NCBI RefSeq assembly: GCF_029962835.1
Contig: NC_080583.1
Span: 48,835,658 to 48,899,657, forward strand
Direction: 5' to 3'
Length of the DNA: 64,000 nt
Origin: Magnolia sinica
Lineage: Eukaryota > Streptophyta > Magnoliopsida > Magnoliales > Magnoliaceae
Shown here: in pieces, positions 35,953 through 48,174 of the stretch
Numbering within the stretch: the first letter of the stretch is position 1
How the letters are laid out: each line of letters starts with the position of its first letter
Notes under the pieces: model-generated
Told to the model about the DNA's origin: nothing
What the model saw: only the letters and a program-made list of their open reading frames with translations
Databases searched by the model: none
Program-made: the position numbers and the translations under genes

Positions 35953-37961
35953 TGTCACGCCCTGAAATTCAAGTACTGAGTGTGCACCCTCAAGACCCAA
36001 GTTTCAGTTCGTAACTTGTACACAAAGTGTACTAACTTAATTCCTTAATCAGTTTAATTAGAGGTGATAATTACATTCAGTATAAGTTCCATCCCAACTC
36101 CAATCACATATACATAACACTTAGCACCAATCAACTAGGCATATATAAATCTTGACGATTCTTAAAATAATATAAATATTAAAAATTATTCATTTATTAT
36201 ATCATCATACTATAAATATGTTTATTCCATGCTAACATTGTTTCAATGAAATAAATCAAAATAATTTCTTAAAATCTCAAAATCAATATTAATATGTATT
36301 ATACGTTAATCAAACCATGCTAACAAATAAATCACATAATCATAAATGGTGTAATGCTGCCATTTCATTTTCAGATAAGTATGACCACGTTTCACATGGG
36401 TCGTGTTCAGGTACGGTAGATCCTTCCAGTTCTTGTGCCACATTATCTGCTAATGACTCCTCTATACGATTTTTCATCAATAAAAATGTAAGTTGGCTAG
36501 GCTTAGTGAAATAACCCAACATGGTTCACAATCATAGCAATTAAAATAACATAAAAATATATGTGCAATGATATGGATGCAAATAGTGTATGAATGCATC
36601 AGATGGAATGATCGTCCATCTGCTTGGGTTAGAGGTTGTCAACCCGCATTTACCCGTTGGGTAGGCTTCCACCTTTCGATAGGCTTAGGCATAGCCTGCA
36701 TCTGGTAACGCTCTGTCAGGATCGACCATGCATTATGCAAATGCAATGAATGATTGATGATATGTAAATGCATATTTTTCATATTTGACATAGTTGTCTT
36801 GATCAGAATATTCACATATGAATTTAGCGCACAATTATCATAACAAAATACTCAAATCAGTATAACAATCAATCAAATAATTACAAACGATTTATTTTAA
36901 TTTTAATGAATTATGAGACAAGTTGAGTTACTCACCTGAGTCTAGTAGTATAGACTCTACAAGGTAATTAGGTTGGTTTGAATTCTGAGGTCCTATCAAT
37001 TATATCAACGATATTATTATTCATCTATTTTTATTACATGGTGGGGCTCACCTTTGATTAACATCCTAGGTGGCCAAATCCAAAATGATCAAATAATTAA
37101 AATTTCTATTTTAGATTTTTATCTTTTATTTCATTTTTAATATTATAAAATTGATCGAAAATTACTTGATCGGGGTGGCCCATCAGATGATTAGATCATT
37201 CAGATTCTTGAGGTCTTGTCATGTTTTGCTTCTACATATTGGATGAATGGTGTGGATCTAACCACACATATACCAATGACTCATCCCAACCTTCTACGCC
37301 AAGTGATACCAACACTTACGCAAAAATCAAAGATTCCCTTATTAAACATTTCTATATCTGACTAGTGTAGCCCATTCGATGGTTAGAACGATCTGAAATT
37401 TAAGGCACTATTATCTTTTGATGCTTAAGATCAAATGATCCGATCAGATCTATCTTAACACATTCATATTGTACCCATTAAATTTATTTCTAAAATAATA
37501 TTGAACAAATCTAAAATCATAAAGCATCACTTTGTTAAAATTGTCTCTACACACCTATACAATGATCATGTGGATAATCCACACCATCTATTATATAGAT
37601 CAAGAAGAAATTAATAATATAATAAGAAATTAAAAAGATTCAAGGGTTGGAACTTATCTGATCAAGTCCGCTTAGAGGGCTTCCTATTTCTGTTTTTTTT
37701 CTTATGCAAAAACCTTATCCCCTTTTTAAAGAAAATTCTGATGAGCACATTCTCCCTTCCCTGAATTTAAATTTTTTTATGACATTTGATAAAAAATTAT
37801 TACTACTATTTCAAGAATTGATCCCTTAACTTCACTCTCAATTAAAAATGTTTCTACCAACTCAATTATTGACTTATTCTTATTTTTTATTTAAAAATAA
37901 ATTATTTAAATATTTAATTTAGTTTTTTTTTTTAAATGCACCAAAATTTAAAGTTGTTACA
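35953..37961 (-). mobile_element. Solo LTR, ~2 kb
   Basis: Starts TGTCACGCCCTG and ends GTTGTTACA, flanked by CTTAT (35948-35952) and CTTGT (37962-37966), a 5-bp duplication with one mismatch. No primer site, polypurine tract or partner LTR is next to it. In the minus orientation it begins TGTAACAACTTT and ends AGGGCGTGACA, a common gypsy LTR pattern. Confidence 0.65.
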
Positions 37962-38172
37962 CTTGTCCACGGGCATATATGCAGATGCAGCAAATGGCAT
38001 TAGGTGGACCACATTGCTTAGATCCAATGACCTAAAAATCACATTGTTTTACTTCTTAAGTGGGTCCCAGTGTGCCAACAAAATGGAATGCTAAAATATT
38101 TTTTTTTATTAATCATCCAATTTTTTTATAAGTTGTGGCTCATTTGAGTGAAATGGCCAACATTGTGGTCTA

Positions 38173-38303
38173 CCTCAGCGACTTGGCTATGACCTGAACT
38201 AGTGATGTGGGTGCAACCCTGACTATAGGGCCCACCTTGATGTATGTATATCCACGCTGTCGCACCCACATCGCTAGTTCAAGTTATAGCCAAGCCGCCT
38301 CGG
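38173..38303. repeat. Short foldback repeat, ~42-bp arms
   Basis: Arms at 38173-38214 and about 38261-38303 share GAACTAG(T/C)GATGTGGGTGC in inverted orientation around a loop of about 46 bp. It is probably the end-to-end remnant of a miniature inverted-repeat element. Confidence 0.75.
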
Positions 38304-39455
38304 TGTCTACACCGAAAAAACGAAATCGATGCAAATTTTAAGTAGACCACACCACAACGAACAATGGTCGTTGAACACCCACCGTTAAAAACTTACTAAG
38401 GTCAATCGTAATGTTTGTTGACCATCCATCGATTTAGTGGTAGGCATTCAAACTTCGATGATGGGAAAACACAAATATCAATTGTTCAAATTTCAGTAGC
38501 CCTCGTGAAGTTTTAGTGGTAGGCATTCAATCTCCTTGTGTTGCGGTCCACTTGAGCTTTGGATCTTCTTCATTTTGGGCTCACGCAGATATTGATGTTT
38601 CCCTCATCGTAGTTTGAGTGACTTTATGATGAGGTTGGATGACAAATAAACATTATGATGGGGCCAAGAAGGTTTCAAGGGATGCCATTATCCCCACTAA
38701 TTTCTATAGTGTGGCCCTCTTAAGCTCCTGGCATGCTTCAAATTTTGGCTAGGTCTACTAAGGTGGGTAGGATCCTCAACATGGGACCCACCTTGATGTA
38801 TGTGCCTTATATTCATGCGGTCCATTTGTTTTGAAAAACTTATTTTAGGGCATGATTCTAAAAGTGAATTAGATTCAAATCTCAGGAGGATATAATGGTA
38901 ATTGACCATTAAAAACATCTCATGAGCTATATAAATTTTGAATCAAGCTTATATTTGTGTGGTCTATTCACCACCTTCAGTTTGACCTTAGTAATAAGTT
39001 GGATGGAAAATAAACATTCTGATGGCCCCATGAAGTTTTCAATAGTGGGGATTCAATCAGGATTGTTTCTTATAGTATGGTCAACCTAAGATTTAGACCT
39101 ATTTCGTTTTTGAGATCATACCTTAAAATGAGCGATCAAAATGGATGGGCAAAAAGTGGATGTAAGCACTAAGCCGTTTCTAATTTGAAACCGTAAACTA
39201 GTTGCTGTTATACGCTGTTATTTTCGTTTTTTGTTGATGTGTCCTAATTGAGTGTTTAATGTTATTATTTTTTATTATTATGGTTTAATGTTTTATTTTG
39301 AAACAGATGGACGGAATGGATTCTATTAGTAACCTCTGAGTGGACCCCACATGACCCGAGAGCCACATTACTGTACATTACCGCAGACTATCGAATGTTT
39401 TTATTCATTTCCTTTCACCAAAACGCCCTAAATCCTTCGTTTCCTTGCGCCATCG
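38304..39455. other. Non-coding, common miniature-repeat sequence
   Basis: No coding signal. It carries GGGACCCACCTTGATGTATG and related words typical of miniature elements elsewhere in the window (46-47 kb), in decayed copies without clear ends. Confidence 0.4.
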
Positions 39456-39665
39456 CCGTCTGCGTCTCCCTCGCTCTCCCTCTCCCTCGCTCTCCCTCTC
39501 TCAATCTCCGTCGATCTCCCTCTCCCAATCTCCGTCGATCTCCCTCTCACTCTCCCTCCCTCTCCCTCGATCTCCCTCTCCCTCTTCCGATATCAACCCT
39601 CTCTCTCTGGATCTCCCTCTCACTCTCCCTCCCTCTCTCTATCTCCCTCTCTCTGGTTCAGACAG
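39456..39665. repeat. CTCCCTCTC-rich minisatellite
   Basis: Irregular units such as CTCCCTCTCCCTCGATCTC fill about 200 bp. Plus-strand frames across it are serine/proline/leucine-rich and low complexity. A pyrimidine-rich leader of a lost gene is possible but unproven. Confidence 0.8.
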
Positions 39666-40017
39666 GTACATCAGCGTGCAGACAGGTACTATTGGTCATC
39701 TCTTTCAACCGTACATTTTTTTTGTTGGAGTAGTGATTGATACAGCTGCTCTGGAAATGATGAAATGAATGTTTTATTTTTTATTTTTTCCATGGGAAGC
39801 TTCTTGTGTTGATCCTCCGATATATGTATGTATCGACGTGTCAGTGGGTGTATGGATGCTGAGTACTCAGGCGCATGCACTGTATGTTTTCAGAGAAGAA
39901 CTTTGATACTCTGGCAGAGTGTGATGGTTGATACTCATGCACTTAGAAATTACTTTAAAACTGCATAGGCGGCAATACATCATTCAATTTAAATCATTGA
40001 AATTATGGTTAGGTGAG

Positions 40018-40105
40018 TTCCTTATGGCTCAGCTGGTAGTTGGAATGTGTTTCAACATTGAGGTTTCATGGTTCTAATCATATTACATTTTAAAAAAATA
40101 AAAAT
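40018..40105 (+). mobile_element. tRNA-derived SINE-like fragment
   Basis: TATGGCTCAGCTGGTAG at about 40024 matches a pol III A box, and GGTTCTAATC at about 40071 a B box, spaced as in a tRNA gene. An A-rich tail follows. The arms do not pair as a functional tRNA, so a SINE head is more likely. Confidence 0.5.
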
Positions 40106-40564
40106 AGAAATCATGATCAAGTTTAGATGTATCATGAACTAAAGATCAAGGGCTTGTTTGGATTGGCAATTATATTAATGTGCTGTGAGTGAATAATGAT
40201 TACAATTACCACTATATTAGGAAGTAAAATAAGGTATTTGACTGTACATTATACCACTCTCTCAAGTCCACTTCTAACTATAAAATGCAGGTAAACCATT
40301 GCAATGGCAATATACAAGTGTATATACATATACATATATATGTACAGTTCATTCATTTTTGCAATATCAATTTATATTGGGATTTTAATAGTAGAGCCTG
40401 TTTATTTTACCCATTACCACTATAATAAGGAAAATCTATGATGATTACAAATTAATATACTCATGACCACTAGACCTTTTCTATACATTATGAAAGTAAT
40501 CAGTGAAAAAAGCATGGGGTTGGATCTTGAATTGGTGGTGTTGGGCTTTCTTTTGAGTTAGCTC

Positions 40565-40652
40565 TATTTAAAATTTTAAACGTTCTTTTCAATATAATTT
40601 CTTTCAAATTCATTGAAATTTCTTTTATTGCTTCTCTAATACGGACTGTCAT
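40565..40652 (+). repeat. ~87-bp direct repeat, copy 1
   Basis: AAAATTTTAAACGTTCTTTTC to GGACTGTCATATA recurs nearly unchanged at 41453-41541. Confidence 0.85.
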
Positions 40653-41332
40653 ATACATACGTGGAGGAATTACATGATATGTGGGCGGCATCTTCGCAAC
40701 TGTACACAGGTTTCGATATCTGAAAACTGGGGCCCATGGTTCTATCATCCAGATCACTAGACTGTTGTGTTCCATTGTGAATGAACAATCCTAACCATTT
40801 GATTTGTGGCCTACAGACTGATGCTTATGAAGAGAAAATACAATACTGTCTACATTCAACTGCAAAAAGGTTCTAATATTGTTCACCAGGATCTTCCAAG
40901 CTTGGATTATTTTATTTTATTTTTATTTTTTGGGAACCACGGGTTCGAAATGGCGAAATAATTCCATCGTATGTGTGCGTGCGTGCATGTATGAGAGGAG
41001 AGAGCTTCTACAGTTTATGGAGATGGTTGATGGATAAGACATGATATTGTGAAATAGGACTTTTCACCTACAGGCAATGATAAACATGCAACTTAGGTAG
41101 AACATCAGTAGCATGAAAATGATAGGTCCAAACCATGAAAATCATGGCTGGCTGATCCATTCACTAGGTGGGCTGCACCTGTACGGTGAGTCAGACCATT
41201 GGTTGTCCATTGTTTCCAACATCATGGCTAGAGCGGTGGCTTGTTGGTGGGGAAAGATCGTACTATACCACAAGTTGTCGTAACTTGCCTATAAGTGATT
41301 AGTTCTATGTGAAAATCTTAGCTGTCCCAATT

Positions 41333-41410
41333 ATTGTACCTTGAAGCTATCTAATTCCTTTTATAATATTGTACCCTGAAGCTATCCAATTACTTTTATA
41401 ATATTGTACC
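41333..41410 (+). repeat. 35-bp tandem repeat, just over two units
   Basis: ATTGTACC(T/C)TGAAGCTATC starts at 41333 and 41368, and a partial third ATTGTACC is at 41403. Confidence 0.9.
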
Positions 41411-41452
41411 TTAGCATAGGTGAGAAATGGTCACAAAAACCTTAGTATATGT

Positions 41453-41541
41453 ATAAAATTTTAAACGTTCTTTTCAATATAATTTCTTTCAAATTCATTG
41501 AAATTTCATTTATTGCTTCTCTAATACGGACTGTCATATAA
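41453..41541 (+). repeat. ~87-bp direct repeat, copy 2
   Basis: Second copy of 40565-40652. It is followed at once by the reverse complement of a stretch (GAAAACTGGGGCCCATGG) that lies about 70 bp downstream of copy 1. Confidence 0.85.
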
Positions 41542-43841
41542 CATGGGTCCCAGTTTTCAGACATCTCTGGGATATTGGTTCTTCTTTTCATTGCTTTTTT
41601 GGGTTTAGATTTGCCTTGATATTTGTTAAGCTTGATACTTTTGTACTTCTTGTAGTGTCTCCTTCAGCATATCTCTTGTAAAAATTGCTGCTGCATTAGC
41701 TGAAAAATGGGATTTCTATGTCTAGGTAGCCATATGCAATTGGGAGCACATGATTTGTAGAGCTGTGGGAGCACTGGATCATTTCTCTAATTTAAATTTC
41801 AGTTTACTCAGTTCATAATTTCTGTGTTCAAATATCCCAAATACCAAAAACATTAGTTAATGCATACAAGAAAGTAGCAAGAACGTAGGAGGAAAAAGTG
41901 TGCAAAAGATTTATGAACTCAAAATAATCAAATTGTGGTCTGCTTCCTTAGCTTTAGTATACAGGGTCTGGGGTGCCTACTGCAATTATGTTAATTTCTA
42001 GTTAGACAGTAACAATAATTGAAATTTGAGGGTTAATATCTTTTTGATTAAACATGATATTTGCAGCTCTATTTACGAGTACATCTGAACAACCTCATTT
42101 TGGTGTGCAAGTCATCTAAGTCCAAAACAGATAAGGTTAGGTGACTTTCCATTAATATATGATATTCCTCATTAGTTTTTGAAAAGGTAGTGCCTACAGT
42201 TTCAACCAGCAAAAGGTAAACCGTAACACGTAACAGACTGCAACTTCCTATTCACATTGTTCTCTTTGCTATAGCTGAAAATTTTTATGTTTATTTTTTC
42301 ATTGATTAGCTGCACTCTTTTATAGCTTTTTTTTTTTTTTTTAAAATTTTTAAAAATTTTTTAATTTCTAATCAATATGCAATCTTTTATTGTTTGCTAT
42401 TGTCATGGATGTGCTTAGATACTTAGCTTACTCCTGACTTGTAACAGATCATTCTTTAGTAAGAGTGTTGTCAAATTTCAATCAGAACAGTTGCCGCAAC
42501 ACCCGAATTTAAGGGCAATTCAATGTGAACTGTGATGATGATTGATTTTATTCAAAGTCTGCTTGGTAGTAAGTTTTAATGTTTTAAAACTCCAATTTCT
42601 CCAATATAGTTCTCTAATTAAATCATCCATCTTCAACAATGAAAGAGATGAAAAGGGGATATTTGCAAACAACAAACCAAACCATTTACATAAAATGAAA
42701 AAGCAGGGCAGACAAACAAAATACATAAGACAATCTAATAGCTTGTCTCTACAAGCCTTACCTAGTACAGAGTTTCAGTCCATGTAAAACAGCAAACCCG
42801 AAAAAGAAAAAGAAAAGAAAAGAAAAAATAGAAATAGGGCTACCGAAGCAGGTGGGCCCCACAATGCTCCAACTCCACTTTTTAGAAAAAAATAGACAAT
42901 CTTGGCATTTATAGTTTATTCAGAGTTGTTATATATGAGAATGAAGTTGCTAATCTTGATAACCATATGATGTATGCTTTGTATGTTTATTGAGTTGACT
43001 TATATTGCAAGGTCATATCAAAATTTATGCAAATCCAGTGCTCACGTGAGTCACAATAGGAAAATACAAATTTGGGTAGTATGCTTTATATGTATTACAT
43101 TTTTTTCTTAAATTATTATTGTGACGTGTTAGTTTATAATTGTGACTTGTGATTGTGATTTGTAAGTTAGATAATTAGTTACCCGTTTGAGGATTTTTAT
43201 GTGGCCATACATAGATATGGTGTGTTTTTGGTGGCATAGAAATCGCTCAAATTGTCCCATTTTGAACAGTTCAAGGTTGGATAGTATGCTTTCATATAAT
43301 CTATTTAAATGTTCATGCCTGATCCATGGTCCATCTCGTTTATCTCTGGATATGTTTCTTCCGTTCCGTATCTAATGCCAAATATCTTTACATTGTTTTA
43401 AACATTTGGCATCGGAATTTAACGTAAGATCAACTTATCTGGAGAGGCATGGGGAGATGTTGCCGGATTTTCGGCATGGAGATTTAAATGGGAATATGAA
43501 AGTATTGCAATCTATCCAACCTTGGATGGGTAACTAATTTAGGATTTAATTGAGCGGTGGTCCCTGGAAGGTGGGAACCGCTGTTATGACCATGACGAAG
43601 CTATCTATTTTCTATGGACAACAATATGGGTGGCCTGACCATTTGGACAGGCCCGTGTTTATGTATTAGCTTGAAATTGATGGAGCAGACCCGAATGTGT
43701 GTCGGAGCTATCTGGATGTTGAGCGGGGGTCCCTTTAAACATGCATCAGAATTTGTTTATTCACTTTAAACACATTTAGTCAGTAGGGTCCAACCATCAT
43801 TTTAACATCAAAATTGACTTGATTATCCTATTTGTTGCAGA
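41542..43841. other. Mostly non-coding; two exon-like blocks
   Basis: No recognisable gene. Two short blocks have splice-like edges: 41656-41725 (after CTTCTTGTAG, before GTAGCC) and 42067-42135 (after TTTGCAG, before GTTAGG). Their translations match nothing I know. The rest is AT-rich. Confidence 0.3.
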
Positions 43842-44612
43842 ATGTTGTCATTAAGTAGCAAAGCATGGATGGACAAACATAGGTTAAGTTCAGAATATTT
43901 GGATGGACTTGTGCATTTTATTGAGTTTACAAAGAACAACGGTGGTGGATTTGATCATTATTCGTGTCCGTGTGTGAAATGTAGAAATGGGAGTGGGATG
44001 TTCACTCTTGGAGAGATTCATGAGCATTTGCTCATTAACGGTATTGATAAGTCTTACACATATTGGATTTTTCACGGTGAAAGTCTTGCGAAAAGTAACG
44101 AGAAACCATCATCATCGACGTTTGATGATCAATCCGATGATGAGTATCCTAGAATGGAGGAACTTGTTAATGATGCATTTAGAAATAATGTAGAACATGT
44201 TGATACTCTTATGGATGATCTTAGAAGAAATGAAAATTGTCATGAAGACCTTGATGCAGAAAGATATAAGGCCTTATTTGATGATGCAAGATAATCTTTG
44301 TACCCTTCTTGCCTTAGAGAACTCACAAAATTATTGGTTACTGTTGAGTCGTATAATTTAAAGGCACGTAATGGTTGGTTGGATAACAGCTTTAATGATC
44401 TTCTTCAATTGGTGTAGAAGTTGTTACCAGTAGAAAACACGTTGCCAGTGAGCACATATCAAGCGTAAAAGATGATCAACTCATTGGGAATGACTTATGA
44501 GACTATATATGCATGTCCCAATGATTGTATTATTTATTGGAAAGAGTATAAAGATAGACAAAATTGTCCAACATATCATACATCGAGATGGAGGTCAGAT
44601 TACTTGGCGGCT
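43842..44612 (+). pseudogene. CACTA (En/Spm, TNP2-type) transposase N-terminal fragment
   Basis: Starts at ATG 43842, just after a TTTGTTGCAG acceptor-like site. Residues 1-75 match the transposase-associated domain: WMDKHRLSSEYLDGL, CPCVKCRNG and SYTYWIFHGES. After a TAA at 44292 the same frame continues into the start of the TNP2 transposase core: LYPSCLRELTKLLV, NGWLDNSFNDLLQL, INSLGMTYETIYACPNDC, IIYWKEY and SRWRS. Further stops are TAG at 44415 and TAA at 44466, both where CAG or CAA is expected. The frame ends at about 44612, where the outer edge of the large inverted repeat begins. The catalytic core and CACTA termini were not found. Confidence 0.85.
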
Positions 44613-45506
44613 CATGCCACTTGAATTTTGTTGTTGCCCACCTGAGTTTTGGATCATCTTATAATTGGGATCCAAGGAGAACATAAAGGGACAACACATG
44701 ATGGACGTACTGGATTTCATGCACGTCAAGGTGGGTCCTACACCACCTGTATTCAGGTGGGCTCACCTAATTTTTGAATCTTCCATATTTTTAGATTCAA
44801 CGAGAACATGATTGGACACACATGGACGGATTGGATGACATTCATACAACAAGGTGGGCCCCACACATCACGCTGTACTATCACATTATTCTACAGAATG
44901 CTGCAGGGAAAGCAAAAGTGGGATTATGGATCCTCTGCACTAGGGCGCACATCTTTAAACTGATGACAGCGCGGCTTCTTATCAAACGACTATGGTACGA
45001 TGACATCGATTTGGTGGGGCCCACTTTTAATGGACCATTCCCAAAGAATGTACTACATTGGAAGATCTTTTCTACCAACTGGGCCACTTGTTTTTTTACT
45101 TGAACGTGAACCGTTGATGCATTTCTATTTTTAACCAACTATTTAGAAGCCACGCATGAAAAGATACGAATGCCATCCAGATAACATATTTTTCTGGGAA
45201 TAACCCATCGACGGTGGGATCCAAATGATGAACGGTCTGGATCAGGATGGACCCCGGTAGTTCAAATTGAAAACCCGAGTCAACTATTGAGTATAATCAG
45301 GCTGAGGATGGTACGCTTGATTTCATCCTCCCGCCCTAAAGGAGAATTTGACCCCTATAGACGCAACTTTTTACCCAGTTTCTTTTTCTAAAGAGTCCAA
45401 AAGTTAACTTCTCAATTTATATGTTGGATGTACGGACGAGCATTTGAGGACCAAAATACCCCTACCTTCCTTTCGAAAGTGGATTGGCTAGTGTGCGGAG
45501 ATGGAT

Positions 45507-45997
45507 GGACGCGGATTTCCTGCACTTGAAACTTAGGTACTGTCCACCGTGATGTTTTTCAGAAATCCACTCTAATCATCTATTCTGTGAGCTCATTTTA
45601 AGAGAAGAAACCAAAATTAAGCAGGATACAAGACTCAAGTGGGCCATACTAAAGGAAAAAGGTGGCTAGGGAAATTTCTACCATTGAAACCATCCTAAGT
45701 TCGACAGTGATGTTTAAATGTCATCATATCGTTAATAACGTCATTTGTATTGGGATGAGCTGAAAACACAAATGATTCAAAACTTTTTGGCCCCACGAAT
45801 ATTTCAACAATAGACATTGAATTATCACTTTTTCGGCTTGCTTGAGCATTGGATACGGTTCATTTTTGGCTTCAATCCTAAAATAAACTCAAAAAACGGA
45901 TGGACAGAGAGGATTTATCACAAATGTGATAGTGGGACACACCTGGTTCCCAGCGCAGGAACTTCCTGCGAAAGGCTTTCATAGGAAATCCACGTCC
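45507..45997. mobile_element. Miniature inverted-repeat element A
   Basis: Ends GGACGCGGATTTCCT and AGGAAATCCACGTCC are inverted repeats, enclosing about 490 bp of non-coding DNA. It interrupts the left terminal repeat of the Mutator-like element. Confidence 0.6.
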
Positions 45998-46000
45998 AAG

Positions 46001-46528
46001 ACGGATTGGCTACTCCCCTGACACCAGCCTGTGTGTGGTGGTCGGTGCTCTATGGGCCTCAACATGATGTATGTATTTCATCCATTTCGTTCATTCATTT
46101 TTACAGATCATTTTAGGACTTTATAAAAAAAATTTGATAGGGATATAAATCTTAGGTGGACCACACCATAGGAAAACAATAATGATTAGATATCCACCAT
46201 TAAAATCCCCTTAAAGCCCACTGTACTATTTATTTGACATCCAATATGTTGATTAGGTCATAACGACCCAAATGAAGGGAAAAAATAAATATCAGCTTGA
46301 TCCAAATTTTTATGGCCCCAAAACGTTTTTAATGGTCAACATTCATTCAACATTGTTTCCTTTATTGTGGTTCACTTAAGATTGAGATATTACTCATTTT
46401 TTCTTTCATACCATAAAATGATCTACAAAAATAGATGGACGACATGGATGAAACGCATACATCATGGTAGGGCCCACAGAGCACCGACCACCAGCCAATG
46501 GCAGGGGGAGTAGCCAATCCGTTTCCCT
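46001..46528. mobile_element. Miniature foldback element B
   Basis: Long inverted arms: ACGGATTGGCTACTCCCC with GGTCGGTGCTCTATGGGCC at the left, and the reverse complement at 46470-46522. The family is the same as element C at 46842. Confidence 0.7.
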
Positions 46529-46841
46529 GGTGTGCAAAGACGAGCGATGACGCTCCTTGAACTCCGAGTTGTACCAACGGTTCAAAAGAGATCAAAGTTA
46601 CATGGGCCCTACTGTTAACGTTCATCCGTATTTCGAAATCATTTCAGAGCATTATCCAAAAAAAAAAAAAAATCATATCCAAAGATCAGTTGGACCACAC
46701 CACAAATAGCAGCGGGGAAATTTATTTTCACCGTTAAAAATTTTGTAGGGCCCACCATAATGTTTATTTTCCATCCAATCTATTCATGAGGTCATAAAGA
46801 CTTGATAACTTTGGGCCCATGTAACTTTGATCTCTTTTGAA

Positions 46842-47380
46842 TGGAAATGGATTGGCTACTCCCCCTGGCACCAGAATGGTTGGTGTTCGGTGCTCTATGG
46901 GACCCACCATGATGTATTTGTTTCATCCATGCCGTCCATATATTTTTAAAGATCATTTTAAGATATGAGACCAAAGATGAGGTATATATCAATCTCAAAT
47001 GGACCACAATACATGAAACAATTTTGAACGAGTATCGACCATTAAAAACATTTCGGGGGCCATAAAAGTTTTGGATCAAGCTGATTTTTGTTCTTTTCCC
47101 TTCATCTGGGTCTATATGACCTAATCAACAGATTGGATGTCAAATAAACAGTACAGTAGGCCTTAGGAGGATTCTAATGGTGGATATCCAATAACTATTG
47201 TTTTCATGTGGTGTGGTCCACATGAGAATTATATCTCTCTCGTTTTTGGAATCAAGCACTAAAATGATCTTTAAAAATGGATGAACGGAATGGATGAAAC
47301 ACATACATCATGGTGGGGCCTATAGAGCACTGACCACCAGCCACGGGGCTGGTGGCAGGGGGAGTAGCCAATCTGTTCCC
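46842..47380. mobile_element. Miniature foldback element C with 8-bp target duplication
   Basis: Flanked by CTTTTGAA at 46834-46841 and 47381-47388. The inverted relative of the flanks at about 46530-46625 carries the empty site with a single TTCAAAAG. Ends TGGAAATGGATTGGCTACTCC-like and GGAGTAGCCAATCTGTTCCC are inverted repeats. An 8-bp duplication points to the hAT superfamily. Confidence 0.8.
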
Positions 47381-47727
47381 CTTTTGAACCCTTCGTACAA
47401 CTCGGAGTTGAAGGAGCATTAGCGCTCATCTTCGCACACCAGCCGATCCGCTTATGAAAGGAAGGGGTATTTTGGTCCTCAAATGCTCTTCCGTATGTCC
47501 AACGACTAAGTTAGGAGGTAAGTTTTGGACTCTTCGCAGAAGAAACTAGATAAGAAGTTGCGTCTACAGTGGTCAATATCTTGCCATAAAGCCCTAAAAC
47601 CCCTTTTCTCCTCTCTCCCAGCACATAAAACGAGAGCGAAGCTTTCTCTCAAGCCCTCTTCCCTTAAACCCTAAAACGGTGATCTTAGGGTTTTTGCTGC
47701 AGAAAGCTCCATCTCCTCTTGAGGCAA

Positions 47728-47729
<2 letters not shown>

Positions 47730-47765
<36 letters not shown>
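47730..47765. repeat. (TC)n microsatellite
   Basis: About 18 CT units in the left arm of the inverted repeat. Its mirror is the GA tract at 51575-51635. Confidence 0.95.
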
Positions 47766-47768
<3 letters not shown>

Positions 47769-47833
47769 TCCTTCGCTTTCTCTGTCTCTGCTTAGCTTTT
47801 CTGTAGATTTTGATTGATTGCAGAAAACAGATT

Positions 47834-47897
47834 CATATGTGCAGTCGATTAGTTGCATGTGAGTGTGTGTGGGGTGTGGACAGGGCTGCAACTTGGG
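47834..47897 (+). repeat. 64-bp duplicated segment, copy 1
   Basis: CATATGTGCAGTCGATTAG through CAGGGCTGCAACTTGGG is repeated at 53525-53587 with one small indel. Here the GGGCTGCAACTTGGG end is cut short; in the other copy it leads into a miniature element. Confidence 0.85.
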
Positions 47898-47903
47898 CTT
47901 GTC

Positions 47904-48174
47904 GAGTTTTAGAATATCTTTTAAAAAAAAAGAAAAAGAAAAAAAGGAATAAGTCATCTTAGTGGGGCTAGTCAGCTTAGTGAATTGGATGCCATATTTA
48001 GACAACAATGGGCCCAACACGTAATTTAGACAATTTTAATGGCGGGACTTCTCTTGTTTTATTTTTTTTATTTTTATTGTTTTATTGTTTTTATTGTTTT
48101 TATTGTTTTTTTTATTGTTGTTTTTTTTTTTTTTTTTTAAATTTATTGTTTTTTTGGTTGTTGTTCCATCTATA
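47904..48174 (+). repeat. Dispersed repeat segment A, copy 1
   Basis: Shares AGTTTTAGAATATC, GTGGGGCTAGTCAGCTTAG, GGGCCCAACACGTAATTTAG and TTGTTCCATCTATA with 62764-62947. It is longer here because of T-rich expansions (48060-48150). Confidence 0.85.

Larger units (their letters stand above)
45342..47582. mobile_element. Mutator-like element with 9-bp target duplication
   Basis: Flanked by GCCCTAAAG (45333-45341) and GCCATAAAG (47583-47591). The matching right arm of the big inverted repeat carries the unoccupied site, GCCCTAAAGCCCTAAAACC reversed, near 51765-51782. Terminal inverted repeats are long: GAGAATTTGACCCCTATAG at the left and the reverse complement of CTACAGTGGTCAATATCTT at the right, staying alike for over 150 bp through GAGCATTTGAGGACCAAAAT. 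No transposase is visible. The interior is filled by smaller inverted-repeat elements, so it is non-autonomous. Confidence 0.85.

Noticed and set aside
39395..39768. Two overlapping plus-strand frames of about 110 codons
   Set aside because: Translations of a CTCCCTCTC minisatellite; a real coding exon would not be open in two frames.
40018..40105. Possible functional tRNA gene
   Set aside because: A and B boxes are present but the acceptor and anticodon stems do not pair well and an A-rich tail follows, so a SINE fragment fits better.
44613..44860. Continuation of the CACTA transposase beyond 44612
   Set aside because: The protein match stops at SRWRS and the following bases belong to the outer arm of the large inverted repeat.
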